Source: Glandiceps talaboti
Taxonomy: Eukaryota; Hemichordata; Enteropneusta; Spengelidae
Direction: 5' to 3'
Assembly: GCF_964340395.1 (NCBI RefSeq)
Contig: NC_135556.1
Coordinates: 24,206,223 to 24,270,222, forward strand
DNA: 64,000 nucleotides
Shown piece by piece: positions 53,401 through 64,000 of this stretch (positions within the stretch are counted from its first letter, which is position 1; each line of letters opens with the position of its first letter). Position numbers and translations under genes: made by a program. A model generated the notes under the pieces. It made no database searches. It had not been told where the DNA came from and worked only from the letters and a program-made list of their open reading frames with translations.

Positions 53401-54342
53401 GGTTGATAGTTACCCTCTTCAGACATGCACAGTTACGTCAGTGCTGTACCAGTGTAAAGTTACAACTGGCACAACCAAGTTTGCCTGTCACACGCTGTAC
53501 ATAGTTTTAGAAAAGCATAAGGCAGGCTAACTTGGTAGGTTGATAGAAATCACTTGTAACTTTTTGCAGGTGCAGTACTGACATAACTGTGTGTGTATGT
53601 CTGAGCTGGGTAGGTGTACTCCATATAGTGTGTAAATTTATTTCACAGGGATATTAGTTGTAGGATTCAATTGTAGTGGGTAAAACATAGTGTGGTCCAG
53701 ATGGTTGGTAGGTGTTTGACACTGTGATTGCTTGATAGTTTAAATCCAGGTGTGACATTTTTCTTTTGTTGTGTGTTAATATGTTGGTGTTCAGAGTGGG
53801 TATTATGCATGGTGGTAAACTCAGGGTGGAAATATTTATCAAATCTAAAAAAGGTATATGATAATGAACTCAGAAAACCATTCCAATATTGAACACAGGA
53901 TGACATGAACAAAGTACAACAATCAAAGAAATTACTGTCGCTGCACAGTATTTGGCATGAAAATACCCTTGTTGGGCCACAACTAATAAAATGTTCAACC
54001 ATCTGTTTATTACAAAGGCAGTCTGTAACTTTATAACTGTTGATGGTTACTTTTGTTTCATGTTGGAAAACATATGTCATTCCATCTGTGGAAATATGTT
54101 GAATTGTGGTTAAGAACTAGTAGAGCTGTCACCAAGGAGATATGATATAAAAAAAACATTATGATACAAAATAAACTTATTTTCATAAACTTTGAAATCT
54201 GGAGAGTCGTTTCATTATTTAACATCATGTAATTTTCACTCGATTGCCAACAAAGACCAAATTGAAACTATTTGTTCACCTCTTTTGTTCTTTCAGTGGA
54301 ACACCATAGCCGCATGGGTCTTAGGCTTGGCAGACATGAATA

Positions 54343-54348
54343 TTTATT
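54343..54348 (-). terminator. Candidate poly(A) signal after the acidic-tail exon
   Basis: TTTATT reads AATAAA on the - strand, about 240 bp after the stop at 54586. It supports the acidic-tail form being a genuine transcript end. Confidence 0.5.
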
Positions 54349-54585
54349 AAATGTACACTGACTATAATCTGAAGGAAATATTAGCACTTAGGAATCATGA
54401 ATATTCAGAGCACATTTTAGCAATGTGTAACACTCTAACTCTACATTATAGACTGTCAAGTGTCCTGAATAATTACTTGCTGTATTTATGATAAGCAACC
54501 TGTGTTCAATATTGGAGCCAACAGTGGAATCGATATCCCAATCTACCACATGCATGCATATACCTTGGGTAGAGTACAGAAGTAG

Positions 54586-56517
54586 TTAGACTGCTTGCTC
54601 CCTTGGTTCAGCATTCGTGTTATTGTTGCTGTTATCATTTCTATCATATTTATCACCATTGTTACTGTCACCTTCACCATTACCATCTATATTATTGTTT
54701 TCATCATCGTTCTCCTCCTCCTCCTCCTCCTCATCATCATCATCTTCTTCATCGCCATTGTCATCATCATCATTACTATTGTGTGCATACATTTCATCAT
54801 TATAATCAATTGGCATTTGTTGCAGCAGATCTGGATGACTTGTGTTGTCTCTTTGAGTGTCTTTATTCTGCTGACTACTACTAATACCACCACAACCTTT
54901 AGAAGTCTGATTACTACCACCACCACCACCACCACCATCATTACAAGTCTGACTACCACTACCACCACCTTCAGGAGTTTGATAGACTGCTTGTTGTGGG
55001 ACTACATCATTGTCTTCTGTTACCTTGTCTTCAGCATCAATGACACCAACATTAAGTTCAGTATTCATTTTAAACTGTGTATCATACCTTGCTGTATCTG
55101 GTTCATCAACCATACTACTCTTAGTTGGACTGGCGTAGGCTACTCCATGTTTATCAAACAGTGAGGGATATCCGGATAAGTGGGATATTCCACCAGCTGG
55201 CATACCTGATCCATAATCTGTTGCTAAATGAGCTGAAGCACTGGTTATCATAGGGGCTCCTTCTTCCAATGGCATTATTCCAGCTGTTTCCAGGATTTTC
55301 GTCACTTGGTATTTTTCCTGTAAATGAGTAATAAATAGAAATATCACAATTTGTTGAGTTCATAATAACGACAAGACAGACATGGGCAAAGCATCTAGTT
55401 CTGTGTCTTTTCTGATTTTGTCATTTGAGATTTCAAAGTAAAGAGTCACTTTTCCAGCCTGCCATCTATATTGAAGTTTAGTGGCAGTATTTTCTATTTA
55501 TGTGTTGTATTCTGGAGTTCTATTCGCAATCACTTATGTCAAGAACAAATTTTAAACTGTGCTCATTCATCCTTTGAGTAAATGGGTTTACAAAATGTAC
55601 TTATGTAATCTTTGTTGCACTAAATGCTACCTCAGACTTCTATTAGTGGTATTGGTGTAAACATGAACAGACTCGATGCCAGGGTGGGGATGGAATGGTA
55701 GTTTATAATGACAAAATGAAATATACTGTGTATCAAACTGGTAATGGTGTCATAATACAAACCAAACACTTCCTTACAAAAAGTACAGGGCAAGAGAGTG
55801 ATATTGACAGGATTAATACAATGCTTTGACAGACAGAAGGTGAGGTGTCACTCCTTATGATGTAGAGATCATAGATGTACCATTCTTTGCAGCGTCACTT
55901 TGTATCTAATAGTATGTAGTCTTCAATTGGTTACACGTTTGAATATTCCAAAGAAAAGGCTAATACATGGCAAAGTTTGGGTTTGAAATGGGCTACATTG
56001 GCATATTACTCCTAGGATTTGAAGTCTGACATTAATTACCATTGCATACTTATTTCTAAATATATACAGCCCTATTATGGCCATCTCTCAGCAAACACAT
56101 TGGTCACTGAAAGATGTTTTGAATGGCGTCAAGAAGGCAATATAGACAACACATCCACAGCACATACAAAATGTAGTTCATCACGCAGTGTGCTTGACTG
56201 CATGTGACCAGATATTAGAAAACAATGAACAGTGAAATGTGACACAAGTGAAGACATGACAGGGACTTTTACAATTACCTCAAAAACGTAAACACTTAGG
56301 AAAGGATAAGCAGCGCTGGAGAGGCAAAGAAAATGGACAAAATTAACCCATATGTATAGTGCTGGACACACATCATAGGGTTAGGATGAAAACAGTGTTG
56401 GAGACAACAAGTGTAAAAAATGAAAGAGGCAGCAGAAGTGTGGTAAGAAAGTATTTACTTAAAAGTAAAGTATGTATCATATATACAACACCAAACCATC
56501 CATACAAAAGTACCTGA

Positions 56518-56572
<55 letters not shown>

Positions 56573-59500
56573 TGTGTGTGTGTTTGTGTCTGTCTGTGTC
56601 TGTGTCTGTGTGGTTTGATACAGCATTTCAAAAATACAATTTACAAAGATTTGGTGTTTATTCTGTCATGAGACTAAAAGAGTGACCTTACCCTTCGCAT
56701 TGATAGACTGACATCAGTTGGTGTATCAGGAATGATGTAAGCAATGACAAACTTGATGGCAAATACACAATGCTGTCAAATATAAACAAGGAACATTTAA
56801 TGTCAAATCAAAACAGTGAGAAAAAGAATGATACTACAAATTGTTTTAAAACATTTATGTCTGTCTATATATTGTAATAAGACTATTATTTTAAAACAAA
56901 TTTGATGCGATATAATTTGGTAACTCTTCAAAAGAAAACACCTACAAAGACATGGAGGTATGTAATTCGCCCAAAACTGACCAAGTACGGGCAGAGTTAC
57001 GAGCTCGTAAGTCTCAAGTACGAGTGACGTCTGAACTCGTAATTTCCATATACGGGTGACGTCATACTCTTGCAGTTGGCCTAATTTTCGCTTGTCGTAT
57101 TCCGCGAGTACGTGGCGAATATCTGAATTGATCGGTCATCCGAGCTGACTACGTGTCCCACGAAAAAATTTGTTGTTCTGATATCAAAGTAATGTTTCGG
57201 TAAAAATTTGAAGTTTGATGAATGACGATCGACTTGTGAATGAGCGCGGTTTGTCTTGGAGTTACAGTGTGTATAATAAAATCACTGTCCACCATTTGAA
57301 TGACGTGAGCAAAAGACGACTGCATCGGGTGCATTGGAACGATCACACCTTCAATAACATCTCAATAAAGTTGTTCTCCTATTGACCGCCCCGTTGTCTT
57401 TTGTATGATTCATAAAAGATTTGAGATGATTGTGAAATGGTGAGAACGGCATGTCACACTCTGACTATAGTGGCGACTTTCAAACAACTTGTCGGCATGA
57501 GATGTAACGCAACCATTGATGATTGACTGCGATACCGAAAAGATGATTGTCGGTCAGAAGTGAAAGGAGTTTCGTTTCTTTTTCCAATAAAGATTTTCAA
57601 AGGTGTAAAACTTTTTCAGCTTCGGCCTACCTATAAATCTGCGATGTCTAGGAAGGAATCCTCAATCGATCGTGAACCTAAAGCCGAAAAAGATGTCCCG
57701 TGTGAACCAGTACCATTGCACGGCGAAGCGGCAGCTATGCTTTCTTCGTTTTTGTTATGGCTAGAGTCGCAGCCTGATTGTGAACCTACCCAGTTGTTAT
57801 TGCTCCGTAGTTTACCCAGAAAAGCAGCAGACAGCCGTGCAATGAAACAGAAACCCCTGACTTCGTTTTTCTGAACTTTATTTTTTCTTCTCATTGAGTG
57901 GCTAAATTGCGGACACATCGTTTTATACACATTGATACAATTTGATTACATTTACATGTCAGTGAACACTATTTATAGATGCAACCATGACAACAATACG
58001 TTCTTATCAGCTGTCCACCACGTCGTCGTCTTTCTTGTAAATACGTTTTTTGATTTATTCTACACATATTCAATTCAACAATCTTATATTCAACTCAGTA
58101 TTTAGTTTTAGTATTAAATAAGTACAATTCATTAAAAAGGGTTTCTATGTAGTACGGTACGTTTCATTTGTCTGAGAGTGCATGTAACATGTGTAAGTGT
58201 GATATGCAGCGTACGTGTACGTTCATTCTGTATGAGTGACATCACTCGTACTTGAGACTTGCGAGCTCGTAACTCTGCCCGTACTTGGTCAGTTTTGGGC
58301 CAATTACTTACATGAGACATGACATGCTTAATGTATCAGTAGTAAACAAAAGTTCATGTGACTTTGCACGTTGAGGGAGTATGTTACATTTTGGATATCG
58401 AATGTTAGAAAAAACTATTTCATATTGGCACATAGAAATTCAAATCAATAAATCTTAAGGACTTCTAATGTACCAGACTCAAAAAAACATGGCTCTATTT
58501 AATAGATCTGAAAGGGTCAACCAACAAGACTTCTTTAAATCGTATTACCTGCATCATGTCATAGAGGGACATTGTATTACCTGCATCATGTCATAGAGGG
58601 AGTGTGTTCAAATAAGTATGTATGAAGTTTGCTTTGGAAAATATCCAGATTTGAAGCTTGTCTTTATTATGTCCAAAAGGAGAGAATTACCAAATTGACA
58701 GCCACACAATGCTTTCAATCTATACAAAATAAGACAGTATATTGCTATTTGATGAAGATGAAAAATAGCCTACCTCAAATATAATGATATACCATAATTT
58801 CCATGTCAAAGACAATGTGTTCCTGCCCCAACTGGATGTAAACGCAATTAGAAATGCATTGGTTACCACACCAGCCAAGTTGATGAACTCCAGTATACCA
58901 TACCACATACCTTTAGTAAATAAACAACATAATGTTATCTTTCTATCAAGCCATTACTAAGACTTAGTATATAGCATAAGTGCATACATGTAGACCAGTG
59001 TTTTTGCTAAGGTTTGGGGATGCTGGTAAATATATGGGGAAAAATCTGGTAAAACAGGCATATTACCTGATAAATTGTACCATAATTTTGGTTAGGAACA
59101 CCTGAAACATTCAGGTAGATTTTACATACTTACCCACCCTTCACAAATGTACTGTACAATGTAGAGTCTGATATAAATCTGAGACTCTAACTGCAGTTTC
59201 TTGGATTACATATAAAGGGATTAACATAGAACTCTTTCCTGGTTATCAGGGTTTTGATACATGACATTACTTTACAAAACTCTGAGATTTTGTTTGTGAA
59301 AATGATATTGGCACCTTCAAATGAATTAAATGTCCCTGTGTACACATCTGTTTGCCTATGTTGACTGGCATGTACACTGATATGTTATAGCCTGATTAGT
59401 TTTCTCATACAAGTGTCTCTGTACACAGAAATTTGTCAGTGATACTAGTATCTTTATGTATCTGTACCCAACACACCTTGTCATGTCACTAGAGTTTTCA

Positions 59501-62500
59501 AAGCTTGTAAAATCTACAGACCTAATGACAACTTTGTTTGATGTGTGTTCACACAGGGCTGTGTTACACACATTTTGTATATTCTATCTCTCAACTTGAA
59601 CTCCATACATTACAACATAATACATTACAACATAATACATTACAACATAATACAATCCATAAAAACATGGCTGTAATTACCTATGTCTTGTGCTATAAGT
59701 GCTACTGGTCTACGATTCAACCACAGAAGTCTCTTGGCATCAACTCTAATATCAAACAGATTGGTCAGTAGAGCGATCAGTGGGGCTAACGGTAACGAAC
59801 AGGAAAACAACTGAAAAGAGAGATCCATTTGATGTTAGTTGTTGTTGAAGTTAATTTATTACTTCATTATCTGATATACCAGTACATTTCAGTGTGTGTG
59901 GTGTACCAGGGTTTCAGTGTGTGTGGTGTACCGGGGTTTCAGTGTGTGTGTGTGGTGTACCAGGGTTTCAGTGTGTGTGGTGTACCAGGGTTTCAGTGTG
60001 TGTGTAGTGTACCAGGGTTTCAGTGTGTGTGTGTGGTGTACCAGGGTTTCAGTGTGTGTGTAGTGTACCAGGGTTTCAGTGTGTGTGTGTGGTGTACCAG
60101 GGTTTCAGTGTGTGTGTAGTGTACCAGGGTTTCAGTGTGTGTGTGTGTAGTGTACCAGGGTTTCAGTGTGTGTGGTGTACCAGGGTTTCAGTGTGTGTGT
60201 GTGTGGTGTACCAGGGTTTCAGTGTGTGTGGTGTACCAGGGTTTCAGTGTGTGTGTGGTGTACCAGGGTTTCAGTGTGTGTGGTGTACCAGGGTTTCAGT
60301 GTGTGTGGTGTACCAGGGTTTCAGTGTGTGTGTGGTGTACCAGGGTTTCAGTGTGTGTGGTGTACCAGGGTTTCAGTGTGTGTGTGGTGTACCAGGGTTT
60401 CAGTGTGTGTGTGGTGAACCAGGGTTTCAGTGTGTGTGTAGTGTACCGGGGTTTCAGTGTGTGTGTGTGGTGTACCAGGGTTTCAGTGTGTGTGGTGTAC
60501 CAGGGTTTCAGTGTGTGTGGTGTACCAGGGTTTCAGTGTGTGTGTGTGTGGTGTACCAGGGTTTCAGTGTGTGTGGTGTACCAGGGTTTCAGTGTGTGTG
60601 GTGTACCAGGGTTTCAGTGTGTGTGGTGTACCAGGGTTTCAATGTATGTGGTGTACCAGGGTTTCAGTGTGTGTGTGTGGTGTACCAGGGTTTCAATGCT
60701 CATACACAACGTGATATCATTCCTCAATAAATGTCAGTTTAAGAAAATGTGAGTAACAGAAGGGGTTTTGTCACAAAATCCTTATGTCAAGAGAATTTTC
60801 CAGAAGAATGAAGATGTATATTAAAGGAGAATAATACATTTATACTTGTGCAAACTTTATTTAACAAACATTTTTTTGAAATTTAAATAATGTTTTGACT
60901 CATATTTGAGCTTTGCAGAATGGATGATGTAATTACATTGTCATGACATAGAACTACTAGGGTATAAATTCCACATTTTCTGTTTGAATGTGTACAACTT
61001 GTCTTGTGTGTAGTACACATGATTTAAGCCAACATAGATACATGATGAATATATTATCTGTTAGGAATGGTACCAAGAATTGATTTTCTGTCAGGATTGA
61101 TGGAGAGTTCATTTATTTACCATGAGGTATCCATACTGTATAACTTTCTCGTTATATTCCATGAGTGTAAAATCTCCAACTGGTGGACTTCTCAAAACAT
61201 TACCAACTGGTGGTTTTTGTCTCTCTCTTTCCAAGAAGTCATTCACATCAATTTTGGTCATTTTTTCATCTTTTTCTCCTTCTTCAACTTTGTTTTTCTT
61301 GCATCTTTTTATTAGTTTCTTCAGTTTCTTCTCTCCCCAGCTGTTCAAAAGTATAAGAGTTGTTGCAATTTGTTCCAATTACAATACAGAAACCACTGGC
61401 TCACAGTATGATGACCATTTGAATAAACCCCCCACTCCCCCCCCCCACCCCCCCCACCCCCCCCCCCCCCCCACACACACACCATTGTGATGGGAATGTA
61501 ATTATCTACCCTTACATCAAAATGACATTTGTTATGAGTTCATTTCATTCCATCCCCTCCCTGCCCCTTCCCCTCCCTGCCCCCCCCCCCTCCCTCCCCA
61601 ATGTGGTTATATACTAAAGCGTAGAAATAAAATAACCCTTGTTTTGTGAACTGTTTTGTACATTATTGTAAATTTGTTTTAAAATCACATTTTATTTTGA
61701 AAACAGAATTTTGTTTTGAAAATACAAAGATAGCTATGTACTTACGGCATTATGACATCTTTGAAGAACTTTGGTAATGGTTTCAATAACATTAATACCA
61801 ATACTTGGAATGATAACATGGACATACAGTTATCATTTGTACAGGAATCTTCATAGCCTGGTCCCATATCTAGAATACCACCAGATGTAGTTTGCTGAGG
61901 GAAGAAAGCAATACAGATTTAGTACATTCTGAAAATAATAATGTTTACATTAATGCAGCACTAATTCAATGGTTTGAAATCACAGGAATTGCTATAGGGG
62001 TTTCATAGCTGGACCAGGTATAGACTGGTACCAGTCCCTTGGCAGATATTTGGTTTCATAATCTTCAAATGTTTTGAATTTGTTATTCATTTCAAATTTT
62101 GGGAAGGAAAATGTGGTCAACCTTTTATTTTATTTTTCCCAGTTAATGAGCTTAGTGTTCACCCAACTGTTTACAATCATGTCAGATCAACATTTCACAT
62201 AAAAGAACACTTTGGTGTAAAAAAAAATAATTCTTAAAAGTAAAGAATGAAAAGAGCCCAGGGACTGGAGCAAGTCTACAGCTGGTATAGAAAATGACAC
62301 ATCTGTACAATGTCTGGCAATTACCATAGATAAGGAAAACAGGACTTGAGTTGCAGACAAGCAGATCAATTTTATAAGGTATCACAAATTTTTGATAAGT
62401 TACTATTGAACACTATGTGATTCTGGAGGGATGGTTAACTACGACATATGGAAAACTAAATGTTACTATGCTAATGAACAGCTTTGGTCAACAGAGGATT

Positions 62501-64000
62501 TGTGGTATGCTTTAATACATAGCTTTAGTTGTTGATTATACACATATATGTAAATGTCTGGCCATCAAGTCATTAGTTGTAATGTTAGCAATCAAATTAC
62601 AGTCAAAAGTGTTTAAAATAAGTCTGATACATTGGAAACATAAAAAAAACTCACCTCTCTAAAGAATGCAATGTAATACAATGAAACGTAACTGTTTACA
62701 AACTGGAAAGCAAACAGTTTGATAATCAAGGCATCATCATATGATGTCTGGGTACGGTGATTCTCTGCAAATAAAAATAATTAATCTTTTGATTATTATA
62801 AATACTAAAAATATCTGCACCTTTTCTACACACACTGTTAGTATTCAAGTATTTTATCATTGACTTCATCACAACGACATCTGCCTTGCACCATTTTATA
62901 ACTGCCAAGAGTGATGCACTTTTATGTACAACAAAATTACAAATTAATAGAACATGAAATAGTGTTCTTACCCCAGTCAGTCAGTTTATATGCCAATATT
63001 TCATAGATCTGAGGAAAAAATATACATCAGTAAAGTGAGTTTAAATGTAATAGTAATTTTCATTTTTGAAATAATATTATAATAATGAATCTTTCAGTCT
63101 ACATAGAAATATAACAATGTTTTGATTTGTTGTCAAATAACTTTTGGCTTGGTTGTTAGTTTGAAAATACAGAGGGTATAATATGAACTTCTGTATGTTT
63201 CTTTAAATTCATCACCTTTATATTTCGTATCTGTAAATGGACTACTCACACTGGGAGTTGTAGTGTCAATTACATTGGATGATTGGCAGAAATATTTGAC
63301 AGTGTGGTGCCATTTTCCTCATGGGAATCTACTGACAAACACCATACTTCCAGCTACTAGTACTTGAAAGTTCTCAGTTGGTTACAGTTATAAACCTACC
63401 TTTCCCATGATCATAATAGACACTGAGTTGAGCACTGATGATATCAGAGTTGAATAGATAAATTCTTCCATTGTACTCTTACTGAAATTCACCCTGGATA
63501 TAACTCTATAGATAATTACACCAACAACACTGGCTATCACCAAACATACCTGTATAGAAAATCACATGACAATGACAGATTAACACATGACATCAACCAC
63601 ACCTAATTAGAAAGTCACACAACATCAACCACAACTGAATAGAAAGTCACATGACAATCACATGACATCAACTATACTGGCCAATGGCAACCTGCTAGAA
63701 AATCACAGACATTGGCTACCTGAATAGAAAGTCACATGACATTAACCATACTGTCTACTGGTATGGAAAGTCACATGACAATCACAAGACATTAACCATA
63801 CTGTCTACTGGTATAGAAAGTCACATGACAATCACACGACATTAACCATATTGTCTACTGGTATGGAAAGTCACATGACAATCACATGACATGATAGCAT
63901 GACTTACCATAAAAATGAGAATACCACATGACATCATGAACTTGACAAACTGTCTGTAGAATGGATAGTACCAGTCAGGTAGTTCTGAGACAGGATCCTG
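54586..64000 (-). CDS. Anoctamin (TMEM16) family protein, 5'-partial
   Basis: Exons in transcript order: 64000-63908 (runs off the window), 63549-63400, 63008-62972, 62764-62655, 61894-61746, 61340-61121, 59810-59681, 58910-58774, 56772-56692, 55317-54586 (stop TAA); 612 residues in one frame. Signatures: PDWYYPFYRQF, LTDWENHRTQTSYDDALI, FQFVNSYVSLYYIAFF, EYNEKVIQYGYLM, SLPLAPLIALLTNLFDIRVD, RRPVALIAQDIGMWYGIL, YIIPDTPTDVSLSMRREKY. Anoctamins are dimeric Ca2+-activated chloride channels and/or lipid scramblases. Of the six calcium-ligand positions, the TM7 pair (EYNE) is kept and the TM8 pair is D..D. In TM6 the position of mouse ANO1 E654 is Asp and that of N650 appears to be Lys. The loop after FTSS is only about 10 residues. 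The 244-residue last exon is Gly- and then Asp/Glu/Asn-rich. I cannot assign a subfamily. Confidence 0.9.
56520..56612. repeat. (GT)n microsatellite
   Basis: About 30 GT units then GTCTGTGTCTGT variants, some 80 bp from the anoctamin exon at 56692-56772. Confidence 0.96.
56964..58305 (+). mobile_element. 1.34-kb element with long terminal inverted repeats
   Basis: Left end (about 56964-57030) holds GCCCAAAACTGACCAAGTAC, GGGCAGAGTTACGAGCTCG and AAGTCTCAAGTACGAGTGA. The right end (about 58235-58305) is its inverted complement, with only about three mismatches over 66 bp. AATT borders both ends and may be a 4-bp target duplication, but being palindromic it is ambiguous. The interior is CpG-richer than the surrounding anoctamin intron. 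It contains one clear + strand ORF (57560-57874) and no recognisable transposase, so it may be a non-autonomous or little-known DNA transposon, or one that captured a gene piece. Confidence 0.82.
57560..57874 (+). CDS. Small protein with C-terminal PIP box inside TIR element
   Basis: A 104-codon ORF starting MKGVSFLF. An internal Met at residue 29 (57644), giving a 76-residue product MSRKESSIDREPK..., is an equally likely start. The middle is acidic to neutral with a hydrophobic Leu-rich stretch (AAAMLSSFLLWLES, TQLLLLRSLPRK). The last residues are KQKPLTSFF. QKPLTSFF fits the PCNA-interacting-protein box exactly (Q-x-x-aliphatic-x-x-aromatic-aromatic), and the stop follows immediately. The ORF is antisense to the host anoctamin intron and central in the inverted-repeat element. 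Homology unknown to me. Whether it is transcribed is unknown; an upstream spliced exon is possible. Confidence 0.5.
   Translation: MKGVSFLFPIKIFKGVKLFQLRPTYKSAMSRKESSIDREPKAEKDVPCEPVPLHGEAAAMLSSFLLWLESQPDCEPTQLLLLRSLPRKAADSRAMKQKPLTSFF
58545..58609. repeat. 32-bp direct duplication
   Basis: TATTACCTGCATCATGTCAT with AGAGGGA occurs twice in tandem (58544 and 58575) in an anoctamin intron. In minus-strand sense it contains GCAGGTAATA, a donor-like string, but no exon is recognisable beside it. Confidence 0.85.
59885..60700. repeat. 24-30 bp minisatellite, about 31 copies
   Basis: GTGTACCAGGGTTTCA followed by a GT run of variable length (GTGTGTGTG to GTGTGTGTGTGTG). The non-GT part is almost invariant; length differences come from the GT part, so this is a minisatellite with a built-in microsatellite. 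It lies in the anoctamin intron 75 bp from exon 59681-59810. ORFs in all + frames are artefacts. Confidence 0.96.
61430..61600. repeat. C-rich tracts
   Basis: Poly-C with A interruptions at 61430-61475, then CCCTCCCTGCCCC-type sequence to 61600, just upstream (transcript sense) of anoctamin exon 61121-61340. On the minus strand these are G-runs that could form G-quadruplexes. Confidence 0.85.
63590..63900. repeat. About 50-bp tandem repeat
   Basis: Five or six copies with AAAGTCACATGACAATCACA, GACATTAACCATACTGTCTA and CTGGTATGG, in the anoctamin intron next to exon 63908. Later copies are nearly identical, earlier ones diverged. Confidence 0.92.

Noticed and set aside
54595-55164. 189-codon + strand ORF of Ile/Thr-rich sequence
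   Set aside because: Antisense shadow of the anoctamin terminal exon, open because of its triplet repeats.
59829-60752. ORFs of about 205-235 codons with CVVYQGFSV repeats
   Set aside because: All + frames are open with related peptides; minisatellite in an intron.

Overview
The window is animal nuclear DNA: AT-rich, with about 45 short coding exons bounded by GT..AG introns, and very rich in microsatellites, minisatellites and small foldback elements. Gene content and style suggest a non-vertebrate animal, probably marine. The species cannot be named from sequence alone. I rebuilt four gene models exon by exon by hand, and all stay in one open frame across their junctions.

Layout. (1) 740-14015, + strand: inturned (INTU), a ciliary CPLANE subunit; its 5' exons lie left of the window. 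(2) 17334-28350, - strand: a complete ANKH (progressive ankylosis transporter), 12 coding exons, 481 aa, tail to tail with INTU. (3) 32062-42195, - strand: a complete CD36/SCARB-family receptor, 12 coding exons, 522 aa, with a LIMP-2-like cytoplasmic motif DERTPLF. (4) 54586-64000, - strand: the C-terminal part of an anoctamin (TMEM16). It has an acidic Gly/Asp-rich tail in its main terminal exon and a possible alternative C-terminus encoded at 51.3 and 49.5 kb. The 5' part lies to the right of the window. These look like unrelated neighbours; nothing suggests one pathway.

Between and inside the genes are at least twelve minisatellites (units 24-72 bp) and many (GT)n, (CAGA)n, (TA)n, (AAT)n and (AAATA)n tracts. 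Several foldback elements begin TAGWCT, and three of them are flanked by 9-bp target duplications. A 3.4-kb CpG-richer segment bounded by 12-bp inverted repeats sits in an INTU intron. A 1.34-kb element with about 66-bp terminal inverted repeats sits in an anoctamin intron.

Most notable observations. First, several tandem arrays are made from exon-intron junctions, so a functional-looking splice site is copied 3 to 8 times (ANKH exons 5 and 8, SCARB exon 5, an INTU acceptor). In ANKH exon 5 the unit is exactly 72 bp, so each of five donors gives an in-frame product differing by 24 residues. Second, the 1.34-kb inverted-repeat element encodes a small protein ending in a textbook PCNA-binding box (QKPLTSFF). 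Third, the anoctamin has unusual calcium-site residues, a very short last extracellular loop and apparent alternative C-termini.
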